A stretch of 64,000 nt of DNA from Leptospira sp. GIMC2001. GTDB taxonomy: Bacteria; Spirochaetota; Leptospiria; Leptospirales; Leptospiraceae. This document shows positions 10,524 through 17,983 of this stretch, piece by piece (position 1 is the first letter of the stretch; each line of letters opens with the position of its first letter). Below the pieces are notes generated by a model. It had not been told where the DNA came from. It was given only the letters and a program-made list of their open reading frames with translations, and did no database searches. The translations under genes and the position numbers were made by a program. The stretch covers positions 2,969,559 through 3,033,558 of the forward strand of contig NZ_CP115468.1 in the NCBI RefSeq assembly GCF_028462125.1. The letters run 5' to 3'.

Positions 10524-11398
10524 TAGAAACCTTCCAGGTCCAAGCCGATGTCAAGAAATTTCGTTGTATGAGTAAGGTATCCCATACTCACTCCAATATC
10601 ACCGATCTCAGAAAGGGCTTTTAATTTCTCGGGAGTGATTCCGCCTGACGCTTCAATGAAAATTGACGAAGAACTGCTGCGTAATTTCTCAACAGCGATC
10701 TTTGTATCTGTTATAGTAAAATTATCCAATAGAATAATATCTGGTTGTGATTCAATAGCTTCATCCAATTGGTTAAGATTATCAATTTCCAATTCAATTT
10801 TCTTATTCTTATGCTTCGCTCTAATCATCTCAACAGCATGTTTTATCGATCCGATTGCTTGCACATGGTTGTCTTTTATCATTGCCATATCAGATAAATT
10901 GATTCTATGATTCCAACCGCCACCTGTGTAGACAGCGTATTTGCTAAGTTTACGGTATCCAGGAAGAGTTTTACGAGTATCTAAAATGCGAATATTCGGA
11001 TATTCATTAACAATCTTATTGGTAACCGATGCGATTCCTGACAAATACTGTAAAATATTGAGTAGGATTCGCTCTACTCTCAGAAGTATTCTAACAGATC
11101 CGGTGATTTTGGCAATTTTGCTTCCGGGGAGAAGGAGTTCTGAATCCTTCATCCAAACTTCCATACTCAGAACTTTTCCGAACCGATCATTGATCGCATC
11201 CAACACACCTATTCCGCAGAGGACTCCTGCCTCTCGGGAATTCAAAACTCCAGAGATTATTTTGTCTTCGGAAAAAATAGATTCCGTTGTGATGTCGCCT
11301 TCTGGTGCATCTTCTGCGATTGCTAAATCTAAAATCGGGAAATAATCAGTAAGTTCAAGGTGGGAAATGGGGTCAGTGTAGCCCCTTATAGTATTCAT
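10523..11398 (-). CDS. nadC: Nicotinate-nucleotide pyrophosphorylase (quinolinate phosphoribosyltransferase)
   Basis: NadC converts quinolinate and PRPP to nicotinate mononucleotide in de novo NAD synthesis. The 291 residues are of normal length. Family motifs include EDAPEGDITTESIF near residue 32, LNILQYLSGIAS near 115, RILDTRKTLPGYR near 137 with the PRPP-binding Arg-Lys, the GGGWNHRINLSD segment near 158, and ASGGI near 252. It is followed by rel with a TAATG overlap. A GC-rich hairpin separates it from the LysM lipoprotein gene upstream. Confidence 0.95.
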   Translation of the reverse strand: MNTIRGYTDPISHLELTDYFPILDLAIAEDAPEGDITTESIFSEDKIISGVLNSREAGVLCGIGVLDAINDRFGKVLSMEVWMKDSELLLPGSKIAKITGSVRILLRVERILLNILQYLSGIASVTNKIVNEYPNIRILDTRKTLPGYRKLSKYAVYTGGGWNHRINLSDMAMIKDNHVQAIGSIKHAVEMIRAKHKNKKIELEIDNLNQLDEAIESQPDIILLDNFTITDTKIAVEKLRSSSSSIFIEASGGITPEKLKALSEIGDIGVSMGYLTHTTKFLDIGLDLEGF

Positions 11399-11410
11399 AT
11401 GGAGACAAGT

Positions 11411-11429
11411 TGGGGGAATGCCTCCCCCA
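11411..11429 (-). terminator. Candidate terminator of the LysM lipoprotein gene
   Basis: TGGGGGA and TCCCCCA form a perfect 7-bp stem around ATGCC, 19 bp past the LysM gene stop on the minus strand and just before the nadC start. The minus-strand tail is AACTTG, not a U-run, so it may be a weak or Rho-assisted terminator. Confidence 0.5.
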
Positions 11430-11447
11430 TAAAATTCAAATTAGAAT

Positions 11448-13037
11448 TTATTCCTCTTCTAATATTTCTTCTTCATTGCCAGTATTGGTTTCCTCAGATG
11501 GCATTTCATCATCTGGACCATTGACTGGCTTAACAATAGAATCAACTTTCTTACCGTCACCACTTGTTGAATCGCCTGATTCTTTCTTCATCTCAGTTGG
11601 CTCTTCTTCAACTTCTTCTGATCCATTCACCGGAGTATCAGTTTCTGTTTTGTAAGGACTTCCAATTTCACCCGTTTTTGGTGGAATATAAAGAACTTGG
11701 TTTGGATAGATTAGGTTTTTGTTCTTGATCTTATTCTTGTTAGCTTGGTAAATTCTAGGCCAAAGCTTTGGATTGCCGTAACTATTTTTGTTACCTGCAA
11801 TTCTCCAAAGACAATCTTCAGGTTGTTGCTTTCGAACTACGTATTTGCTCCAACCTTCTTTTAGCTTACCATCTTTATTGCTATCTTTGCCATCATTTTT
11901 CGAATCGGTTGCAGACGTTTTCATTTTATCATCTGAATTCGTAGCTGAACGATTCGCAACAGAAGTAGCTGAGAGACTAGCTGTCTGTTCAGTTACGATT
12001 TGTCCAAGGCGAATTGCTTCTTCTGATTGGCGGATCGAATCTTCATACTTTTCTTGTGAATAAAGATTTCCAGCTGAAGCAAGGGATTCGTTTGCAGCGC
12101 CTAAATTTTCGCGAGCGCTTTCGTAATTAGATTTCTGATTTGCATCCTTGGATACTGAATCTTCTTTGATTTCCTCAAAACGAGAGTTAGCATCTTCGAC
12201 AACTTCAGTTGCCGTAAGATTTCTCTCTCTTGCATAATTTTGGATCGATGCAGCAAGTAATGCTCTACTGTTTTTTCTAGAAGCAGAGATTTTATCATTA
12301 GCGGATTTCAATTCATCATTATCAATATCTTGATAAGCAGAAGCAAGGTTCTCGCGCTCAGCACGAGTTTTGTCGTTCATTCCGCCGATATAGGTTTCTG
12401 TTGTGTTCAGGTCTTCTTCAACATAACGTGCTGATTGTCTTAGCTCATCTTTATTGGAGAGTGCTACTTCGCGAGCTTTATTGGCAGAAGTCTTAGATGC
12501 TAAATATTTATTGTGAGCATCTTCATATTCATCAAAGGATTTATTTCTGAGTTCAGATTTTTTGGTTTCATCTTTTTCTTGCAAAAAGCTACTGAGACTT
12601 GCATCTCCCGCTTCCATTGCCTGATCCCCTTCTTTTCTGAGCTGAACCGATCTGTCAAAATCGTCTGGAGCAAGACCAGTTGCGAACGCTTTGTCCGCTT
12701 GATCAATAGCTTCAGTTGCTTCATCGCGAGTTTTCGCAGAAAGTCTAGGCAAAGTCTTCTCTAGTGCGTCGTTTGCCTTAGAAATAGAATAGTCTGCCCT
12801 CTTTTTTGCATCGCTCGCTTTCTCTTCAGAAGCATTTTCATGAGCTTCAAAAAGTGCATCTTTCGATTCTTTCAATTCGTCTGGAGCATACTCCGTTGCT
12901 TGGAGTGATTCGGCACGTGCAATCGCTTGTCTAGCATTGCTCATTTCTTGAATAGGAAGTTCACTTGCGCAAGAATAAGCGAATGCTAGCGTAGCAACAC
13001 TGAGAAGTATTCTACTATATTTGTGGTTTGGTTTCAT
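11448..13037 (-). CDS. LysM-domain lipoprotein with long helical repeats
   Basis: A signal sequence ends in FAYSC, giving a lipoprotein. ATG 13037 is chosen over the longer 13079 start because TGGAG lies 6 nt upstream and the signal then has normal length. A Glu/Ala/Lys-rich region of about 330 residues with phrases such as ARAESLQATEYAPDELKESK and SLASAGNLYSQEKYEDSIRQ suggests tandem helical hairpins or coiled coil. A LysM-like domain lies near residues 400-450 (YVVRKQQPEDCLWRIAG, YQANKNKIKNKNLIYPNQ), expected to bind peptidoglycan. The C-terminus is a very acidic, Pro/Glu/Ser-rich tail. It probably links the outer membrane or periplasm to the cell wall. STAS gene lies 50 bp upstream. Confidence 0.8.
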   Translation of the reverse strand: MKPNHKYSRILLSVATLAFAYSCASELPIQEMSNARQAIARAESLQATEYAPDELKESKDALFEAHENASEEKASDAKKRADYSISKANDALEKTLPRLSAKTRDEATEAIDQADKAFATGLAPDDFDRSVQLRKEGDQAMEAGDASLSSFLQEKDETKKSELRNKSFDEYEDAHNKYLASKTSANKAREVALSNKDELRQSARYVEEDLNTTETYIGGMNDKTRAERENLASAYQDIDNDELKSANDKISASRKNSRALLAASIQNYARERNLTATEVVEDANSRFEEIKEDSVSKDANQKSNYESARENLGAANESLASAGNLYSQEKYEDSIRQSEEAIRLGQIVTEQTASLSATSVANRSATNSDDKMKTSATDSKNDGKDSNKDGKLKEGWSKYVVRKQQPEDCLWRIAGNKNSYGNPKLWPRIYQANKNKIKNKNLIYPNQVLYIPPKTGEIGSPYKTETDTPVNGSEEVEEEPTEMKKESGDSTSGDGKKVDSIVKPVNGPDDEMPSEETNTGNEEEILEEE

Positions 13038-13087
13038 TTCAGACTCCATGTCATTCTCCATCGAAACGGAGAGTCCCATAGGATAGA

Positions 13088-13423
13088 TTATTTAAAAGCA
13101 GCTACTGCGTCGTCTTCGTTATCAAATATCTCGAAGAAAGATGTTAGTTTAGTTAGCTCAAATACTTTTCTAACAGATCCAGATACGTTGATGATTTTTA
13201 GTCCACCTTGGTATTTTTTCAAGTTAGATAAGCTGGAAATAAGCGCACCGATTCCAGAAGAATCGATATAAGAAACTTTCTCTAGATTGATGATGATACA
13301 GTATTTCTGCTCTTCTATTAGCTTGGCTATAACGTCCTTAATTTCGGGAGCGTTGTAAAGGTCTATCTCTCCGTTTATATCGAGGAGGATGATGTTGTTT
13401 TTTTCCCTTCTGGTGATCTCCAT
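13088..13423 (-). CDS. STAS-domain anti-sigma factor antagonist
   Basis: A 111-residue single STAS domain of the SpoIIAA/RsbV type, which binds a partner-switching anti-sigma kinase when unphosphorylated. The central motif VSYIDSSGIGALISSL holds the phosphorylatable Ser, and INGEIDLYNAPEIKD is the typical N-terminal strand-helix. No RsbW-type kinase is adjacent in this window. It lies between tgt and the LysM lipoprotein on the same strand; the 87-bp gap to tgt contains the palindrome GTTTCTAGAAAC. Confidence 0.9.
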   Translation of the reverse strand: MEITRREKNNIILLDINGEIDLYNAPEIKDVIAKLIEEQKYCIIINLEKVSYIDSSGIGALISSLSNLKKYQGGLKIINVSGSVRKVFELTKLTSFFEIFDNEDDAVAAFK

Positions 13424-13510
13424 GCGTTTCTAGAAACTCCTGTATGAATAAATGATGGACTAAGCCTTTTCCGTACAATTACAATCAGGAAAGGGATAAA
13501 CGTCAAACAA

Positions 13511-14626
13511 TTAATTTGAAGAATCGTATAAATTTTTCCATTCAGTGTAAAATTCGGGAAAATACCCTGATTCGATGGAATTTCGTACCATTTGCATGAA
13601 ATCTCTCATAAATTGCAAATTGTGGAAAGTAGATAACTGCAATGCCAAAATTTCTTTCGACTTATGAAGATGCCTTAGATATCCTAAACTATAATTCTTG
13701 CATACTTTACAGTTGCATTCTTCATCAATCGGCTTATCAGATAGTTTGAATTTTTCATTTCGAAGATTGAGTTTACCTTTTCTTGTAAATACTTGTGCAT
13801 TCCGAGCATTACGAGTTGGCAATACACAATCAAACATATCTATACCATTCCGCACTCCATCCAAAATATCTGGAACAGTACCAACTCCCATTAAGTAGTG
13901 CGCTCTGTTCGGATCCAAATGCTCAGCTAAATGTTCTAATACTTGAATGAATAGTGGTCTTGGCTCACCTACAGATAATCCACCAACTGCTATTCCTGCA
14001 AAAGGATAGGATTGGATTTTTTCTAATGAAAGTTTGCGTGCGTTAAGATCCATTGCACCTTGTGAAATTCCAAAAACATAGGACTGTGTATCCATTGTCT
14101 CCCAATGTTTGATTGAGTTTTCCGCCCATCTATGAGTTCGGTCCAATGATTCTTGTATGCGTTTTGAATTGCTATCATAAGGAGCACAATCATCTAGAAC
14201 CATCCAAATATCCGAACCGATTGAACGTTGGATTTCTAATACTTTTTCTGGAGTAAATTTATGCCTTGATCCATCTAGATGTGATTGGAACTTAACTCCA
14301 TCATATTCGAATTTGAATAGGCTTGATAGTGAGAACATTTGGTATCCACCACTATCGGTAAGCATAGCCTTATCATAGCCCATGAACTTTTTGACACCAT
14401 GAAAATGATCTAACACTTCTGTGCCTGGTCGTAGATAGAGATGGTAGGTATTGCTTAGGATCAGTTCATATCCCAATTCATTTATATCTTCTGTTGAAAG
14501 TGCCTTGATTGTACCTTGTGTTCCAACAGGCATAAAAATGGGAGTCTCAATCGATCTCCCACCAACATTCAATAAACCTGTTCTTGCAAAGCTTCCTTGA
14601 GCTCTTTTTAATTCTTTAAATATCAC
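13511..14626 (-). CDS. tgt: Queuine tRNA-ribosyltransferase Tgt
   Basis: Tgt exchanges guanine 34 of GU(N) tRNAs for a queuosine precursor. Signatures are [13 protein letters not shown] near the start, [12 protein letters not shown] with a catalytic Asp, [21 protein letters not shown], and the second catalytic Asp in [13 protein letters not shown]. The zinc site is [17 protein letters not shown]. The longest frame starts at TTG 14659, but GTG 14626 overlaps the fur TGA as GTGA and gives a normal N-terminus, so it is preferred. Cotranscribed with the fur-like gene. Confidence 0.96.
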   Translation of the reverse strand: MIFKELKRAQGSFARTGLLNVGGRSIETPIFMPVGTQGTIKALSTEDINELGYELILSNTYHLYLRPGTEVLDHFHGVKKFMGYDKAMLTDSGGYQMFSLSSLFKFEYDGVKFQSHLDGSRHKFTPEKVLEIQRSIGSDIWMVLDDCAPYDSNSKRIQESLDRTHRWAENSIKHWETMDTQSYVFGISQGAMDLNARKLSLEKIQSYPFAGIAVGGLSVGEPRPLFIQVLEHLAEHLDPNRAHYLMGVGTVPDILDGVRNGIDMFDCVLPTRNARNAQVFTRKGKLNLRNEKFKLSDKPIDEECNCKVCKNYSLGYLRHLHKSKEILALQLSTFHNLQFMRDFMQMVRNSIESGYFPEFYTEWKNLYDSSN

Positions 14627-15120
14627 AAAGCTGGATTCTTGTTTTGATTGTGCTGACAAGACTTGGGACTATCACAGACTCCGTATATATTCAAGTCATG
14701 TCCTGTGATCGAGAATCCTTTCTCTCTTGCGGCTTTGCGTTGGAGTTCTTCAATTTTCTCATCAATAAATTCTACAATTCTTCCGCATTCAATACAGATA
14801 ATATGATCGTGATGGGCATGACCTATGATATGTTCATAGTATTTATAATCTTTTCCAAAGTTATGCTCTTGCAACAAACCAGCTTCCACCATTATGGAAA
14901 GGATACGATAGATAGTTGCTTTGGAAATCTCGTCTCTTCTATCTTTTAGCTCTTCTTGGAGAGATTCAGCTGTGAAATGATTGTGAATTGAAAAAATTTT
15001 CTCAGCAACAAGCATCCTTTGGGATGTAATTTTGAGACCTTTTTTCTTCAAATAATTGGAGAAGGTCAACATCTCCATAGCTGTATCTTCTTTAGTGTGC
15101 GGTGTTGTTGAATCTGTCAT
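14623..15120 (-). CDS. Fur-family metal-dependent transcriptional regulator
   Basis: 165 residues with a winged helix ([35 protein letters not shown]) and a C-terminal dimer/metal domain with [13 protein letters not shown] and GVCDSPKSC. The first zinc pair is CxxC; the second is C-x5-C, not CxxC. An extended N-terminus of about 15 residues precedes the HTH. Fur, PerR and Zur cannot be separated from sequence alone. Leptospira carry several members. It overlaps tgt by 4 bp and follows the LptE-like gene by 18 bp. A metal-responsive regulator here could in principle act on the TonB locus farther on, but nothing in the sequence proves it. Confidence 0.9.
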   Translation of the reverse strand: MTDSTTPHTKEDTAMEMLTFSNYLKKKGLKITSQRMLVAEKIFSIHNHFTAESLQEELKDRRDEISKATIYRILSIMVEAGLLQEHNFGKDYKYYEHIIGHAHHDHIICIECGRIVEFIDEKIEELQRKAAREKGFSITGHDLNIYGVCDSPKSCQHNQNKNPAL

Positions 15121-15138
15121 AACCTGCTCTCAGTTTAT

Positions 15139-15708
15139 TCATTCGTCAATATTCTTCGCAATCGAAAAATACCAAGCTCGTTCCAATTCTTCGGCAATTT
15201 TGACAGCCATGACTCTAGCCATTCTATCTTGAGCTTGAATCTCTGATTCCCGATAACCCAATTGCCGAGAAAAATAGGCACGACCTGGTATCTCAGTTCG
15301 TTCCAATTCAATTCTTTCGTTTGTGTCGGCTTTATGAAGTTCGATTTTTGTAATTGAGAACATTTCTGATGAAAGATGTTGATCTCCTAAATCCATAAGA
15401 TTGCCAACCAATTGATAGTGAGTCACTTCACCGTGGATGCGATAGGCCGCTTTAAATTTGTCACGTACTTGGATGAATCTCCCTCTTCGATCCACTTCCG
15501 ATTTCAAATACTGAGTAACCATTGTATGAAGCTGGGGTGCATAGGAAGCATTTCGAAAGTTTTGTATATAAACAGTTCGCACCGAATCCGGAAGCGGAGT
15601 TCCTCGAAACTTGGGAGGATTGCCCGGTTCGCGATGGAAGTAGCTACAAGAAGAGAGACCAATCACAAAAACAAAGACTAAAAGATTTAGGGATTTTCTG
15701 CGATTCAT
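15139..15708 (-). CDS. LptE-like LPS-assembly lipoprotein
   Basis: About 189 residues with a signal peptide ending LSSC. A conserved pattern DSVRTVYIQNFRNASYAPQL followed by VTQYLKSEVDRRGRF and YRIHGEVTHYQ resembles LptE/RlpB, the outer-membrane lipoprotein plug of the LptD translocon. Other LptE-like traits are the C-terminal helix (MARVMAVKIAEELERAW) and the small size. ATG 15708 has GGAAGGG 10 nt upstream and gives a 21-residue signal, so it is preferred over ATG 15717. It heads the run fur-tgt. LptE families diverge strongly, so the name is given as a likeness only. Confidence 0.65.
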   Translation of the reverse strand: MNRRKSLNLLVFVFVIGLSSCSYFHREPGNPPKFRGTPLPDSVRTVYIQNFRNASYAPQLHTMVTQYLKSEVDRRGRFIQVRDKFKAAYRIHGEVTHYQLVGNLMDLGDQHLSSEMFSITKIELHKADTNERIELERTEIPGRAYFSRQLGYRESEIQAQDRMARVMAVKIAEELERAWYFSIAKNIDE

Positions 15709-15808
15709 GCCATTCATTCCCTTCCAGATTAGAGAGAACTACTCCATTGTCAACCAAGGTTAAGGGAATCGCTTGACGTTTTTGTTGCAGGCAACTTATT
15801 GATAAAGG

Positions 15809-17599
15809 ATGCAATTATTCGAACTTCGTTTATTTCCTCGATTTTCCACAAACAAATCTGGATTTCTAAATTTTTTATGTTTATTTATGGTTTTATTTTC
15901 TGTATTTCTCAATCCGTTTGCATTGAAATCTCAGGAGTCAAGATTTCAAATTCATAGAGATGAACCCGGCTGGCCTTTAGATTTTTTCAGTCCGATTTCA
16001 GGAACGTTTGGCGAATACCGCAATCACAATATGCATATGGGTGCTGATTTTAAATCCTATGGGCTTAACGGACATCCCGTATTAGCAGTGTTTGATGGAT
16101 CGATAGATCATATTTCTCAATCACAGAAAGGATACGGTACATCTTTCAACTTATATTCAAATGAGCTTTCTATGAAATCCAAATATGCACATCTTTATTC
16201 TTTTCAAGGCTCAAATTCTAAATTAGAATTACTCAGGCAAGCATTGTGTCTGCTCATTGGAAAAGATGAATTTTACATCAATCTTCCGAAAGGAATGTTT
16301 GAAGTAAAAAAAGGAGATTGGATTGGGCTTACCGGCGAATCTGGATCAGGGATTTCTCATCTCCATCTTGAATTTCGAGACGACAAGGGATTTATCAATC
16401 CACTTTTTTTTACAAGTTTTCATCAGAAAGACAATATTGCGCCAACCATTCTCAAATTGTTATGGGAAGATTCCGCGCGCTCGCAAGTATTAGAACTGCA
16501 AACCAAACAAATCGGCCCAGGCCAGTATTCAATCCAGGAACCAATCGTCGCTCGAGGTAAAATCCGCATCAAGCTTGGAGGATATGATTTTATTCGTTCC
16601 AGAAATAAAAACAATGTCTATGCAATCGAGTTAATCAATGGAACAGACAAATTGTATCGCAAAGAATTCTTTTATGTTCCCTATTCTGATTCATCCAACA
16701 AACAACTATTTTACGATATCAATCGATCTTCTTTATCGCCTCCAGTCTATTTTTATAATGTTTTTGATCCAAGCAAAGGCTATTCAATAGATCTTACGGA
16801 TCATGAAATCGGTGACAAAATCCTTCTTACTGCAATCTTAGAAGATGCAACTGGGAATCGCTCCGAACTACCAATCCAAATTGAAGTTGGGATTCCGAGA
16901 AAGGATACAACAATCCGACCAGTTCCCAATTCTAAAGTCGGAGATATTTACACAACTTCTGATAAAGTAGTAAGTCTTGATTTCAAAAAAACTTCAACCT
17001 ATGGAAATGGCTATCCGTTGATATCCAAAACTGATTGGGAGAAAGAAGGAGTAAAAATCGCTAAGGGACTAACGCCTGTGAGTGATCCTTATAAAATTTC
17101 CGTCATGAACTTCAATTGGAAAGGAGAAGCGACTGGATTTATAAAAACTAAAAATCCACCCACAAGCAAAGAGAGCCTCTATTTCTATGATACTTCCATC
17201 AAAAGATTCAACGGTATATCATCGACTAGAACCAAAGACGGATTCCAATTCAAAACAGAAAAATTAGGTATCCTTGGAGTTTTTGCAGACGAAGCACCAC
17301 CTAGCGTTCATTATGCTTATTCTTACGCAAAAGAAATTCATCTTGAGAATGCAAGAACACCTGGAATATCCGAGAGATTGTATTATCTTGGAGATGTCGG
17401 ATCCGGCTTTACAACAACGCCAGAAGTTTTGCTCGAGGGAGAAGTCTATCCTTTTGAATATGATAAAGACAGACGAGCTATCAGCATCAAGATACCAGAT
17501 AAAGCCTTTCTTGAAAAAAAATACTTACTCTTGCAAATCCGACCCAAAGATTGGGCAGGAAACCAAGGAAATTATTTTACTGAAATACTCACTCCCTGA
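15809..17599 (+). CDS. Secreted M23-family metallopeptidase
   Basis: A 596-residue exported protein. The N-terminal hydrophobic segment (FLNFLCLFMVLFSVFLNPF) is a signal peptide or anchor. An M23 lysostaphin-type domain lies at about residues 45-195: HNMHMGADFK supplies the HxxxD zinc ligands and SHLHLEFRDD the HxH motif. M23 enzymes cut peptidoglycan cross-links or act as LytM activators. The remaining 400 residues are beta-rich with no recognised domain. The TGA stop lies at 17597-17599, inside the first bases of a dispersed hairpin repeat. Confidence 0.87.
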   Translation: MQLFELRLFPRFSTNKSGFLNFLCLFMVLFSVFLNPFALKSQESRFQIHRDEPGWPLDFFSPISGTFGEYRNHNMHMGADFKSYGLNGHPVLAVFDGSIDHISQSQKGYGTSFNLYSNELSMKSKYAHLYSFQGSNSKLELLRQALCLLIGKDEFYINLPKGMFEVKKGDWIGLTGESGSGISHLHLEFRDDKGFINPLFFTSFHQKDNIAPTILKLLWEDSARSQVLELQTKQIGPGQYSIQEPIVARGKIRIKLGGYDFIRSRNKNNVYAIELINGTDKLYRKEFFYVPYSDSSNKQLFYDINRSSLSPPVYFYNVFDPSKGYSIDLTDHEIGDKILLTAILEDATGNRSELPIQIEVGIPRKDTTIRPVPNSKVGDIYTTSDKVVSLDFKKTSTYGNGYPLISKTDWEKEGVKIAKGLTPVSDPYKISVMNFNWKGEATGFIKTKNPPTSKESLYFYDTSIKRFNGISSTRTKDGFQFKTEKLGILGVFADEAPPSVHYAYSYAKEIHLENARTPGISERLYYLGDVGSGFTTTPEVLLEGEVYPFEYDKDRRAISIKIPDKAFLEKKYLLLQIRPKDWAGNQGNYFTEILTP

Positions 17600-17900
17600 C
17601 TCCTTCGTTCCGTCCGGTGGCCAGTTTGGAATGCCAAAGCCGTCAAGAAGGAGTCACTCCGCACGGGCTGAAGAAGGCTACGCACTTACATTCCCCCAGC
17701 ACAATTTCCTTCGGAAAGTTATGCTGGACAGGTCACGATAGATAATTTACCGTTAAGTCCAGCACCACGACAACAAAAGAGCGTTAGCGACTGAGTGGTG
17801 CTGGGGGATGTAAGTGCTCCGCTCAAGGTTTAAGAGATCTCAATTCATTTATGCGATTTTGATTGGTATATAGCAAAGTGCAATTGGCTAACTAATTCTA
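17598..17900. repeat. Composite hairpin repeat, copy 1 (after the M23 gene)
   Basis: The 384-bp gap before the terminator is filled by a repeat seen elsewhere in the window. A cruciform-like unit has perfect 9-bp arms GACTCCTTC (17598-17606) and GAAGGAGTC (17647-17655) around an inner hairpin AGTTTGG/CCAAAGC. A second stem pairs CCAGCACCAC (17759-17768) with GTGGTGCTGG (17795-17804). The right part (TTTAAGAGATCTC, TTTATGCGATTTTGAT, GGCTAACTA) recurs at 41570-41650 and 41850-41935. No gene is visible. Confidence 0.85.
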
Positions 17901-17914
17901 TTCCACCCCGTGCA

Positions 17915-17947
17915 TAAAAAAAGCGGATCCCAGTTATGAGATCCGCT
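17915..17947 (-). terminator. Intrinsic terminator of the GreA-fusion gene
   Basis: On the minus strand AGCGGATC pairs with GATCCGCT (8-bp perfect stem, 10-nt loop) and is followed by seven T. It lies 37 bp past the stop of the gene at 17984. Confidence 0.92.
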
Positions 17948-17983
17948 CTTAGAAGCATCAATGCAGTGATTGAGGCAGCCTAA

